Assembly (NCBI GenBank): GCA_002221725.1
Contig: NJFT01000210.1
Coordinates: forward strand, 1 to 64,000
Length of the DNA stretch: 64,000 nt
Source: Scedosporium boydii
Taxonomy: Eukaryota > Ascomycota > Sordariomycetes > Microascales > Microascaceae
Direction of reading: 5' to 3'
The notes beneath the pieces were generated by a model. It saw only the letters and a list, made by a program, of their open reading frames with translations. It did no database searches and was not told the DNA's origin. Positions 21,305-32,664 of the stretch are shown here, one piece after another. The translations under genes and the position numbers were made by a program. How positions within the stretch are numbered: position 1 is the first letter of the stretch; each line of letters opens with the position of its first letter.

Positions 21305-24300
21305 CTACGCCCATCGAACCTTCTTCCCCATCCTCCCCTTCCCCCTTCTCACCTCGCCCAGCCCAAGGACCTCCGGCCCAAGAGTCACCCTCACTGACCG
21401 GTTCATCCCATCCTCAACCCTCCACTCCCATCTGCAAGCCTCCACCGTGTCCCCGGCAACAGTAAGCCGACTTCTCCAGCCCTTAACCCACACCCATGCC
21501 AGCCGATAGGCACTGTCTGATTCCGGCTCAGGCGGCTCCGTTCCGGTGCTACTCACCCAGCTTCCGATGCTAGTCCGCGAAGAAGAGAAGGTATATGGCC
21601 CCGTGATATTGGTGAATATTGTGGTAGTAGGTGAGACCGTGGTTCGTCGGGTATCTGACACATTTGAAACCTCTTCGGATCTCTCCTCTTCAATGGTTTC
21701 CATGATATTAATGCCGCTGATTGCAGAACTCCCCGCCCGCTTTCTCGCGCCCCCTGACACGGCATTATCTTTCAACTCCTCGTGAAATGTCGCTAAAATC
21801 AAATTGACCCCCGTCTCTCCCGAGCGTGGTCAGTTCTCATCTAATCCGCCCGTCGCAGTTCGTAACAGTGCACTCCGTTCATCGATCTCGTCTTCAGCTT
21901 CATTTAGAAACCCTCCTTTCCGGCGTTCTCCCGGTACGCCGTACCCCGGACTAACCGGACCAGCAGTCATGGCTCTCCGTAGTGGCATGTTGAAGATTCC
22001 CGACGACGGCCGAGAACGGGGAGGACTAGATGTTACAGAGCTGGCCCTGCCGCCCCCAGAAGGAGTCTCGAATATACTTCTCATTTTTTGGATGAGACTA
22101 CTCGGTGGCGAGGGTGAGGCGGTGGGGGAGTTTCGAGCGAGCGCGTTTTGGGGCATTTGCGTGGCAATCGGAGTGGGGAGGTTCTCCTCGGAGAACGACT
22201 TCGGAGTGTCGTGATATTGCAGCGGAGACGGAACGTGCGCGTCGTGCCTGTCGCCAAAGTGGCCCATGGGCGCGGGCCAGGAATCCCGAATCACGGGCTC
22301 GTGGTTATCGATTGGCAGCGCTGCGTGCACGGGAGATTCCGAGGCTGTGGAGATTGTGCTCTGGCTCACAAGCGACATTGGTGTGGAATCAATCTGACCG
22401 GACGCATCCCATGGTACGTCCGGGGTATTCACATCGTAGTTCTCGGGACGTCCCGTCTGGCCTGGTGGCGTCACGGGCCTTTCGGGATTGTGCCTGCTAA
22501 ATGCCAAGCCTCGGGAGAGAGAAGAGGAGGCAGGAGCAGGAGCTGCCTCGCGTAACGACATGGGGCTGATGTCGCTGTTATCTTCGACCAGGCTGTTCAT
22601 TGAAGGGGAATTCTCCGGCGTGTACTCAACCGGACGCATCTCCTCGTAGCTTTGGAGTTCAGCATCCAGAACAGCGGCGGTTGGCGTGACGGCGGGCTCT
22701 GTGGAGGAGGCATCGTAACTCGATGACTGGGGAGGGAGGCTTAATTGGGTAGCATGGCGGTTTTCATCATCCCCGTAGCCGGTCTGAGATTCATATTCCG
22801 ATTCATCGTCCGAATCAAAGAGTTCGTCTTGGCCATGGACGGTGGTGGCAACTTCGGCGGCATAATCATAATCGTTTGAGCTATGGAAATTATCCGGTTG
22901 CTCCTGGAATTGGGATGGAGTGTGAATTCCAGCTGATTGCATCGGAGTCACGAAGGCTTGCGATTCCGTATCCGTCGTAACTTCGCCAGCAACAGCGAGG
23001 TTGTCGTTGCAAGAGTATGTGCCCTGCGTGTCGTGGTATACTTCGCCATAATTGTCATGATAGGCAGATTCCTGGTCCTCCATGATGACTGCCGGGGCCA
23101 TTAGCTGAGGCTGAGCAACCTCGTAGAGTCGTCCGTCATTGGTCTCATAGTACTGGTTCTCTACCGGAGCCACGTCGGAGATCATTGCCGTGCCCCTGTT
23201 GAAAGGAGACATCGGCAGAATCGCTGTCTTCTCGGCCATCGGTTCGGCCTCCCCATTTACTGCCTCCTGTTGCATTTGATGGTACTCATACCCATCGGCA
23301 ACGGCCGGCTGAGAATCTAGCTTGACCTTGTCGGGGGTAGCAACTTGCTCCGTTAATGGGGTCCCAGTGATTGAAGCCGGAGTCCCCAGGCCAGGGGTTG
23401 CATGGGCCGATGGGTTCTCTGCGAAGTCTCGATGAGCATCGCCATCTACAGCCTCATCCACAAATGTCGCATCCTGTCCTTCATGTACCGCATCCGCAAC
23501 AGCAAACGACATCTCATACTCATCTCCCGCAGGGTCCACGACCCAGGCACCATTACCAAGCTGGGCCGCAACGGGCTGCCTTTCCGCGGCGATATTCGGA
23601 ATAGAGCTCCCAGGAGAAATTAGCTGTTCCACAGCCTGCGGTGCGGGTGGCTGAGAAAATCGTCGCTCAATAGAAGGAGCGACGGCTTTCCTAAATCTTG
23701 CAAAAGTCTCTCTGAACCGCGCAAGGACGACCTCTTGGTCTGATTCACTGGGATCCACGGCCCAGGTCCCGTTAGGAAGTTGCGCCGTCACGGGCTGCAC
23801 TTCGTGGGCAAGGTTCACATATTCAATGCTAGCGGACTCGCCCTGCTGCGGTTCATCTTGTAGAACCGCACTTCCTTGAGAGTCTGGGAGGACTGCAGCA
23901 GGCTCTTGGAAGCGCTCAATGTCGGAATGTGAGGGCCCGTCCTCAGCTTCTTCCAATAGACCCTTCTCAGCAGGGGGATCATGAGAGATGGAGCGACCCT
24001 CTTCCTGAAGTTCCATGGTGTCTCCAAAATGGCTTCCTCCGCCGACCACAATTTCCCCTCCCGTGATCGGGCTGGGTAGCGGAGACACTTGACGAGTTTC
24101 GTCAACTTCCGAGACCTCGACGCCTGCGTAGTGTTCCTCGGCGTCGTGGGCTACAAGTCCCTGTTCTGCATAGGCAAGGGGGTGTGCAAAACACTCCGTC
24201 TCTTCCGGAAGCATAGAAGATCCAACTTCGATCTCCGGGTCCTCAAAGTTCTCAGCAGAAGTAGAATTTGCAAGAACGTCGCGGTCTAGCTCAGACTCAA

Positions 24301-27264
24301 GAGTACCAACTGCATAGCTAGGTTCGTCAGGCATAGCGCCCCTCCCTTCCATCATGGAATTCGCGCTGGTGAGCTCTTCTTGGCTATGACTTGTTTCCGA
24401 GTCCTCAACATCATAACGGTATTCCTCAAATTGGCCTACCCCAACCGGCTGTTCGTAAGACAGAGCAGGAAGAGTGTAGACTTCCGAATTCTCTTTGGTC
24501 TCAGATATGACGTGTTCACTCCCACGTTCTCCGTGGCTAACCTCCCTTTCGAAGTGCGGGCTGGGAAGAGCAGGGACCTCTCGAGTTTCTTCAGTTGAGA
24601 GAATCTCAGTTGTGAAGTCTTTAGGCCCCTCGATTGTCTCACGGAGGTATGTCGTAGGTGCGAGATAATCACCAGCCATTGACTGATATTCCGCCTCATC
24701 AACTGGACCAACAGACCATATCCCATTGGGGAGCTCTACATTTTCCAGTGCGAGTCCATAGTCCATCTTGTAGCCAGAAACGTCCACATCGAACGATTCG
24801 ACGGCGTGTTGTTTGGGGCTACCCTCAAGAAGCACTGGTGTCTCGTCGTGGGAGTCATGGTCGTCCATATGACCACTATGTTCTGGCGCGCGAGGTTCAC
24901 CTGCCTCCTCGACAACGTGAACAACTGGCCGTGTTGGCTCGAACATTACGGCGTATTGCGCCCCGTGAGTCACTTCATTCGCGACAGGATGCTCGAATTC
25001 TGCTTCCGCCTTAACAAGAAGGCTATCCGCGGGAGTCGCCAATACGGGCTCGATATCGAGATGAGGATCATACTCCCCATTATAGAATGATTCTACTTCC
25101 CTAGCAGCTTGAGGATGTACCTTTGGCTCAGGGTAGTTTTCAGGCTCTATCCCGTCGTAGACGATCGCGGTTTGGCCATCTGGAATGTTCTCAGCCTGTT
25201 CAACGAATGTCGGCGTCATTTGCCGTGATTGTATCATGACTGAAGGCTCGAAGTGTTGAGGCGTTATCTCCTGGTACTCAACTTCATGCTCGGGCTGGGC
25301 AAGCGAGTCTATGTATTGATATCCGTTGGTCAAACTTTCTTCATTTGAAGGAGGCGCATCGAAGTAAGTAGCTGGAGGGAGCGGAATCGAGTCCTCGTCG
25401 GGCACTCGGAGGTCGAAAGGGGGTGACTGGGGTTCGAGGTATTCCTCCACATGGTAATTTTCGGTGTCCAGTCTAGGGGTTTCATGAACTACCTGAACAG
25501 GAGCCTGTCCTAGAGTCTGTTCAGCATCGTACCGCGCTTGTTCTTCGATATGAGGATGATAATCTTCCTGGTACACGGCAAGGCTGTCCTCGTGTTCCTC
25601 GAAAGATTCCAGCTCCTCGGCTCGAACAAGCTGGTGTTCAACACGCACGCCCTCTAGTATACTAGGTTCCTGCAGGGGTGAGAGCTGAGAATCGTATTCG
25701 TGATCCGTCCCAAGATGGTGTTCCTGAGGCGCATAGGCCTCCTCAACCAATGCCTCATCGCTTTGAACAATATCAGGGTAGGATGCGACGATCTTTGGAG
25801 ATGGAAGAGGTGTCTCGGCAGCCGCTTCTTCGTAATTCAGGCTACGCCCCTCTGAGGAAATCGAGGGAGACCTCGATACGGAGATTGCATAGTTACCCAT
25901 CGACTCGTGTACAATTATCTCCGGCTCCACATCAACATTAATTTCGGCGCGAATGGGCGTCTCAAGCCTCCCGTCAGAAGTAAGTGCCAGCCCAATTGCC
26001 TCTCGCGCTACTTCGGCAGTTTGTTCGACCGACGGAGCTTCTGTGGGTGTGGGTTCGTTTTCTGGAAGCTGAACTTGCTCTTCCACGGCCGCTGAGCGAA
26101 TTGGGGAGCGTGGTCCGTCCGCTGCAATCGATCCTGCGTCTCGAGCAAGAGGCTCTTCAAGCGTCTGCTCCGCCGGTGTGTCTTCTTCTGGACGCAGCCC
26201 GGCCATTGGATGAGATGTTGGGACCGCTGTCTGAATCGGCTCCTCCTGGGTAGAAGCTGACTCCGAGGTGGCCATATGCTGGCGTACCTCCGAGGGCGAC
26301 CTCGAAGTAACATCAGACGGAGGAGGAGTCTCCCCACGATCGCCAAGCCCAATCTTCCCCGCAAACCAGCCAAACGCGCTCCTCCTATTGCCCTTCTGCT
26401 CCGCCGTAGAATCACTCGGCGCAACCTCCTTCACCAGTTCCCGAGGCACGGACTCTCCGCTCCCTCTCCCAGCCAGCTGAGGAGGTTCCGCAGCAGCGCC
26501 ATTCCTCTCCGCCTCGGCCGAGACGACCCGAATGGGGCGCGGCTCGAGCTCCCCATTAGTAGCCTTCACATTGTTATTGACTGGCTCTCCCAATGAAGCC
26601 TGGGTTGTCTCCGGCGGCTTACTAGTGATGGCCGTTTCCATCGTCCTGTTCGTTCGCGAACGGCGTCTGGTAGGGACGGACGGCAACGGGACTTTGAGTT
26701 GCTCGTCAATCAGACGGTTCAGCTCCTATCAATCGGCAATCTCATGTTAGCAAATGTACGGAAAGTCAATAAAATGGGAGTCTGGAACAGTGAGCAGGGT
26801 GAGAATATTACCCTTCGCCTCTCCTCCAACCGCGCAAGCTTATCCCTCCCCTCATCCAAAGCGGCCTGCGCCTCCACCTCCACAATCTCCATCAACCCGT
26901 CCATCTCGTCCTCAACATCATCGGTCTCGCTGCAGAACCTCCTCTGCCTCTCCTCATCTTCCCGCTCGTCGCTAGCCGCAAGCTCCTCGTCTTCACTAGC
27001 CCGACGGGCAAGTATCTCTTCGTCTTCTTTTCTTCGACGCTCGGCGATTTCTTCGCGCGCTTTGCGGCGCTTGGCAGAGAGGTCGTCACCTTCGCGCTCG
27101 AAATTGGCACGAAGGGCCGCTAGCGTGCTGTCCCGTTGGTGTTCGAGCTGGTCGAGGCGGGAGTGGTGGTCTGTGGTGGAGAGAGCGTCGATGGTGGTGC
27201 GGATGGCTGAGAGGGTATCGCTCATTTCCACCACGAGGGCTGCAACCTCCATTGCGGAAGCCAT
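21305..27264 (-). CDS. Very large acidic protein, coiled-coil N-terminus, internal TGA near the C-terminus
   Basis: Exon 1 is 26812-27264 and exon 2 runs from 26725. The intron between them has a GTAATA donor, a GCTAAC branch and a GATAG acceptor, in phase 0. The reading stops at TGA 21830-21832 (1782 aa), yet the same frame stays open to 21305 for a further 174 residues. Exon 1 encodes a highly charged helix rich in Glu and Arg (AKRRKAREEIAERRRKEDEE), a strong coiled coil. Exon 2 is acidic, low in complexity and probably disordered. It contains three related segments (LPNGIWSVGP, LPNGTWAVDP, LGNGAWVVDP) and a Ser/Pro/Arg-rich end. The extension is Trp-rich and looks folded. The TGA sits within a CTGAC branch-like string, so an 81-base intron (21793-21873, weak GTGCAC donor) is one explanation. 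Readthrough or a sequence error are others. I do not recognise the function. Confidence 0.8.
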
Positions 27265-29632
27265 GATGTGGAGGATACGTATTATTACGGGTTACGGAAG
27301 ATGTAACGTGGAAATGAGAAAGCAGTGTACTGAAGGCGGAAGGGGGGGAGGTTGACTCTCTTTCAGCTTATTCGGTTTATGCAAGCCTCGTTGATCCAGG
27401 ATCGATGTGGTAAGACCTATTGCTGGGAAACGGGAAGGAGAAATAGTAGACGAGGTGAAGATTTATGATACCCCAAGCCGAACAGCTCTCAAAATCTAAG
27501 GAAGGGAGCTACTACCGAAGGGGCCAACTTTCGAAGCAGATTGAAGAAGAAGCTACGTCGGAGGATCGAACATCCAGGGCGTTCATGCAAGGGGATTCAA
27601 GGATGCCAGACACTGACACTCGTCTGTGGATCTGGTTAAGCTTGGAGGTAAATCATGCTCCGTAGTGGGAACTCTGGGCCACGGGAGCCAGCTAGCGATT
27701 GAGTTTTTTTTTTTCTTTCAATCTCAAACCCGAAACTCAATCGAGTAAATGATTAGACAATTGTGTGTCGAATCCACGACGAAGCCCAACACGTTTCCTC
27801 CAAGGCATTGATGTGCAAATGTGCCATCACCACTCAAGAAAATACGGAGATTGAGGGGTAGCTTCACAGCTCCTTAGAACATTGAATCTTCATCTAAATC
27901 AGAGAAGGGCCTTCCTTGCTTCCAGCGCCGGGAATTGGGGGAGGTCGGTGGCGATCAGGGACATGCCGTAGCGCAAACTCTACCGGGATCTTCTTGATGG
28001 CGGATGTGGCCAAACCTCCCAATTAGATAGACCAATGTGGGAAATTCTGTATCTTTGCACTGCAGTACAATGGTGTGGTACTTTATAGAGTGATGCACAC
28101 TAACGCATAAAGCTCAGTGTGAAACGGGGACTTCGTTGTGTGACAGCCTGTTTCATCTTGGATCGGACGCAAATGACAAAAAGCCAAGACGGTTTTAGAA
28201 GGGAGACGGAGTGGAACCTCTAAGCAATAATTGAGAGAAAGAAAGACGGCGATTAGGAGTGGCTTGGGGCCAATTGAGTCTGAGGCGGCCGGGGAGCAAT
28301 GGAAGCAAGCGTAGCAGTACCGCGTGTAGAGCACAGAGCCAGGGGAGGAGAAGCATGGACAATCACGAAAGGGAAATGCAGCCGAAAACCATGACGTCTG
28401 AGCCTCCGCCCACGGTCAATGAGCGAGGCTATCCAGACGTCCGACCAGCTGGAATCTGCGGTCACTTGATTGGATCTCCAGGACAGCTCACGACTTCCAC
28501 CGAGCTCGAGGATCCGAACACGTTCGCCATAGAGCTCATCATCCAATTCCAGGACGACACGCAGCTAGTTACTCGACATGAATTTGAAAAAGAGACGCAC
28601 AACCTCCACCATCCCTAGCAAGTTGTCAGTACGACCCAGCCTCAAGGTAAGGTGTTGAGCTAGACAGAAACGAAAACTTGCAAACAATAAGCTGTCGCCA
28701 TCTCGCAAAGCAGGCTTAAAGATATATCAAAACATCAAGATGACGATGTTGTCTAACTTTCACGAATCAATATCGGCCCTTTAGCACAGCGAGGCACACG
28801 CTTGCGTATCAAGCTTGAGCTGAAGCTCCAGTCTTGTCCGCACGTTCAGGACACAGGAGCCAAAGCCATTCAGGGAACACCAATTTGACTCATTCCAGGC
28901 ACAAAAGGTCCAGGGCCAGTCGAGAGTTGAGGCATGTTACTCGAAATAGCCCACGCGACGGAGTAGTGCCACGCAGAAGAGAGGTACAGGTGTACTGTCC
29001 CTGGGGAGAGAAAGAAGCACCCTCGCGCAAGATCTTGAAATGACAACAAGCAAAAACAACAAAACGAAGCAATCGTCTCAAATGACCTCCGTTAGACCTA
29101 TCACTGCCGCCCACGCATCTCAACGTGTAAATGCCGGGCGTGTGCCACAAAGGCCACGAAGGCCCGTCACCACAAACATCGCGCCCTGTTTGGAATGATG
29201 TAATCTGAGGTCGATGGGCCCATACCGTCCTTTCAGCAACGTTACCCATTTCCCAGCCTCACAGCTGTGGTTGATGGCGTGCGGTGCTCGGGACACCAGC
29301 CCGACACTTCGTGTTGAGCAAGAGAGGTTTGAGATTAGACTTTCTCGTACGGAGATAAGTTGTGAGGTTGTTGTGGCCCGCCGCAGGTGTGTTCGCCGGG
29401 CGAGGGGGATCCGAAGCCCTGCGGTGCCTTGTGCCTTAGCTGGGCCTTTTTCGTGTTCGATGGCCGATAATCTTGCGTTCATGAGATGTGGGAGTCCGGT
29501 CTATAAAGACTCAATTGATTCCTCTTTCGATGGCAGTTTCTTTTCTCAACAACAACCACCACAATCATCACAGATCAAACACTGAGAAAAAGCAATCAAG
29601 CAAGACACTTAACTTCACTCCATCCATCCATT
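27265..29632. other. Divergent spacer upstream of the large acidic gene and the methyltransferase-like gene
   Basis: 2.4 kb without a supported gene. A TATAAA at 29502-29507 lies about 126 bases before the methyltransferase-like start and is its likely core promoter. A T-rich run occurs at about 27705-27720. A frame at 28354-28618 (MDNHEREMQ...) has an ATG but no recognisable motif. Confidence 0.55.
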
Positions 29633-30693
29633 ATGGTGATCAAGGAAGCCCACCCCGAGGAAGGCGCACACCCCGCCACCCCCAGCTTCAAGCCCCTGGG
29701 GACCTTTAAGCACGAAGATTCTCATCCCGGCGCCTCCGCTTCGAGCGAGGCTCCCAAGGTCGGCGACATTCTCATCGAAGCCAAGTTGGCTAAGGTTAGT
29801 TAGGAATGAAACATGCACTACCCACGATATAACCATCAACTAACAAGCACCCAGGGTGAGGTCCCGATCCTTCTGACCAAGGAATCCCACGATGACCTGT
29901 CCTACATCCTCAAGGCCATAGACTCGACGGGGCATGTGATTATCCTCCAGCCCAAGGAGGTAGGCTCTCCACTCGGGGCCACTTGATTCTCTCAACCGAA
30001 AAATGAACTGACGGGTTCCCCAAATCAGGACGACGTCGCGTACGCATACGCTACCCACCCCTTTGAAAACCAGCGCCTCGTCGAGTCGCACCCTTACCTC
30101 CGTGTCATCGACCTCAGCGACGACGCTGGTGATGTCGCTCTCGGCAATCGCGTGACAAGCCTCGTCTCGCCGACGGAGATTCAGCTCGTCATTGACGAAG
30201 TCTATCGAGTGCTTAAGCCTGGTGGCCGTATTGCCCTGAGCGACTTGCTCCTCCGGAGGGAGCTCGATGAAGAAGCCAAGGGCGCTGTCCCAAGTCGTGA
30301 GTCGGGCCTGCGGAATGGAGTTTTGGTGAATCAGTTTGAGTCGGCTCTCCGGGTTGCTGGGTTCGAGGGTAAGTTCTTAAATCTAAGGCCTCTTTTTGCC
30401 TCCGGGTTCAATAAGAAAGAAGTCACGGCAATTAACCAAGCTCGGTAGATATTTCCATTGTCGACAAGAAGTCGGACGTCAACAAGATCCTGAGTGATGA
30501 TATCCCCGTAGTCAAGCCCGAGACCCAGCATGGCAGGGATGATGAGAAGGGCGGGCCCGGCCACCTCAAGGTCGGCAGGTTTACCAGGTCCCTCGCTGTT
30601 CATGATGAGCCGGAAGAGAAGACTGGCCCCGAGATTGACTGGAATGAGCGGATTGGTTTCTTCCACATTTTTGCGAAGAAGCCTAAAGCATAG
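29633..30693 (+). CDS. Class I methyltransferase-like protein lacking the first SAM-binding motif
   Basis: Four exons, 29633-29794, 29855-29959, 30029-30368 and 30449-30693, give 283 aa. Donors are GTTAGT, GTAGGC and GTAAGT, and all junctions keep frame. The centre carries the post-motif III signature of Methyltransf_11 and arsenite-methyltransferase-like enzymes: IDEVYRVLKPGGRIALSDLL at about residues 150-170. The glycine-rich motif I (E/D-x-G-x-G-x-G) expected about 100 residues earlier is absent. In its place are beta-strand-like segments (GHVIILQPKE, LRVIDLSDDAG). The N-terminal 50 residues are polar and His/Pro-rich. The C-terminus ends IGFFHIFAKKPKA. It may be a degenerate or non-enzymatic relative rather than an active methyltransferase. 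I saw no signal peptide. Confidence 0.82.
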
Positions 30694-30819
30694 ACGACGA
30701 TGGCAGTCTGGGACGATGGAGAGTTTTAGCAGATTGAAACAAAAAGGCAAGGAGATGACACGGTCAGAGGAGAATTCAATTAAGAATGAAACGTGAGGGC
30801 AGTGGAAGATATGAATTTA

Positions 30820-30872
30820 AAAGAAACAAAAAAAGAAAAAAAAGAGAAAAAAAAAAAAAAAAAAAAAAAAAG
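30820..30872. repeat. A-rich tract downstream of the methyltransferase-like gene
   Basis: An A-rich stretch ends in an uninterrupted A run of nearly 30 bases (to about 30870), between the methyltransferase-like stop codon and the tRNA gene. It could mark an old retroposition target or be simple slippage. Confidence 0.9.
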
Positions 30873-30951
30873 ACGGATAGAAGAAGACAAGTTCATTACC
30901 ATGAGATGCCAAAAAAAGGGACATGAAATGAGAAAAAAAGAAGATTTCTTC

Positions 30952-31023
30952 TGACCTAGGCAGGGATCGAACCTGCAATCTTTTGATTCGTAGTCAAACG
31001 CCTTGCCATTGGGCCACTAGGCC
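30952..31023 (-). tRNA. tRNA-Arg (anticodon ACG)
   Basis: The minus strand folds into a complete 72-base cloverleaf. The acceptor pairs GGCCTAG with CTAGGTC (one G-U), with A as the discriminator. The anticodon stem is TTTGA/TCAAA around the loop CTACGAA, so the anticodon is ACG (read as ICG). The T arm is GCAGG-TTCGATC-CCTGC and the variable loop is 5 bases. There is no intron and no encoded CCA, as expected of a nuclear eukaryotic tRNA gene. It decodes CGN arginine codons. Confidence 0.95.
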
Positions 31024-31243
31024 ATTTCCTCTGAGGAAGTTGCTTTTGCTTGTCCAACTTGAGTCTAAATGGCTACTGTCCTCGATTAGTCACTATTCAC
31101 GCAAAGTACCCAAGTACCTCATTTCTGACCCTCTTCTTGATCTCCTGCCATCCTCAAGCATCACCAGGAACTCGACATCAACATCAATTTATCTTGATTC
31201 GTAAGGATTACAATAAAAGAACCCTCGATGCCTCCCCCCAGAT

Positions 31244-32029
31244 CTACATAACAGTAACTGTGTACACGTATCTCACACTCCCGCCTACCAACCTAATCTC
31301 ATGACTATCCGGCCACGGCCCCAACGAGTCGAACTGGCATAAAACATCCACCGATCCTAACACCTCATCAATCACGTACCTCCTCATCCCATTCTCCTTC
31401 GAGCTCCCGCCCCTCGGCAACGTCCCGCCGCAAGGATTTACCCTCATTGACCCCTCTACCCTCTCACACTCGGTGCCCCAGGGGATCTGGTCCGCCGCCT
31501 TCGCATCTGTCCACATGTCTAGATACAAATCCCCAACCTCCTTCAGCTTATCGCGGCCCACACGATCCGCCTCGGGAACCTCACTCCAGTCATGACCACT
31601 GATATACTCCAGCGTCGTAGCCGCGTTGAAGAACAAGTCCCCCGTCGTCGCGGCAATCGTGTCGATCTTGGAAATACTCCCCGCCTCCTCTTCGCCCGCG
31701 TGCCAGATCTGCGTGGCGATGACGTACGGCCCCTTCGTCGAGATGAGCTGCGTGAAGCTGGCGCACTGCGTCGTGTCGACCGTCGTGCGGTTGTAGTCTA
31801 GTTCGAGGGCCTTGCTGAGGAGGCCCGATGCGATGGAGCCGTCCTTATTATTCTCGATGTAGGTAAAATCGTCGGCGAGTGCGAGTCCCGATGCGTCACC
31901 GGCGATTTGCGCCTCGATGTAGGTTTCTGCGGCGGCGAAGAGAGCTTCGCGGGTGCATTCGGCCGAGACGAGAGGGCTGAAGCCAGCGAGGGCCAAGACG
32001 CCGAGAGAGGCGGCGCTGAGCCTTGGCAT
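31244..32029 (-). CDS. Secreted protein, DUF8021-like
   Basis: Single-exon gene of 261 aa. The ATG at 32029 starts a clear signal peptide ([23 protein letters not shown], then ECT). The mature part opens with a helix ([21 protein letters not shown]), then FTYIENNK, a YNRTTVD glycosylation site and alternating strands ([26 protein letters not shown]). The order suggests an NTF2/SnoaL-like cone fold of the kind seen in DUF8021 proteins. Late features are [11 protein letters not shown] and a conserved-looking [13 protein letters not shown] loop. Five cysteines are visible in the mature part. No catalytic set is recognisable. The function is unknown, and the family name is from memory of similar sequences. 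Confidence 0.85.
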   Translation of the reverse strand: MPRLSAASLGVLALAGFSPLVSAECTREALFAAAETYIEAQIAGDASGLALADDFTYIENNKDGSIASGLLSKALELDYNRTTVDTTQCASFTQLISTKGPYVIATQIWHAGEEEAGSISKIDTIAATTGDLFFNAATTLEYISGHDWSEVPEADRVGRDKLKEVGDLYLDMWTDAKAADQIPWGTECERVEGSMRVNPCGGTLPRGGSSKENGMRRYVIDEVLGSVDVLCQFDSLGPWPDSHEIRLVGGSVRYVYTVTVM

Positions 32030-32664
32030 CTTGAAATTGATGAACGTCCTTGGTAAGTCTGAGAAATCTTTTACCAGTCCGGAACTGCACAGAGGAAGAT
32101 CGACCCCGATTTTTTACGCCACCATGGAAGAAAAGACGCAGCCCAACCCGATTTTTCAATGGCTTTTACGGTGGATATATACGACCGTACCCCAGAAGGG
32201 GAGCTGTGCGTGAGGGGTCACGGCGATGCGCAAATGAATTCGCTATGGCAGAAATCGGTTCAATTGTTCCAGTTTTGCGGCAACGAACCCCGGATGTTGG
32301 TGCCGATGCCATTGACCGGCGGCACTTAATACGATTCCCTCGCCAATATAGCCCTGTCAATCATGCCTGGCCATGATTAGTATCGAACAACTAATTTGCT
32401 CTACCCTGAGGAAATGGGTGACGGCGAGTGACGGAAGGGAGGAGCTCAAGCTCAGCTTTTTCTGATATCGTAGAGATGCCTCTCACCACCTTCACAATCT
32501 CCCCCGAGTACGGCTTAATCGACTGTAAATTACGTTAAAAATTGACGAAGGAACGAATATCTAAGATACAATCTGACAATGTAAACCAGACGCACGCAAG
32601 ATGAATCAATCCCCTCCCCCAGTAACACTCCACATTTCTCACCAACCAAAGACACCCGAGCTCT
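32030..32664. other. Promoter spacer of the DUF8021-like gene
   Basis: 635 bases between the DUF8021-like start and the 3' end of the SET gene, both on the minus strand. No gene is present. Confidence 0.6.
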
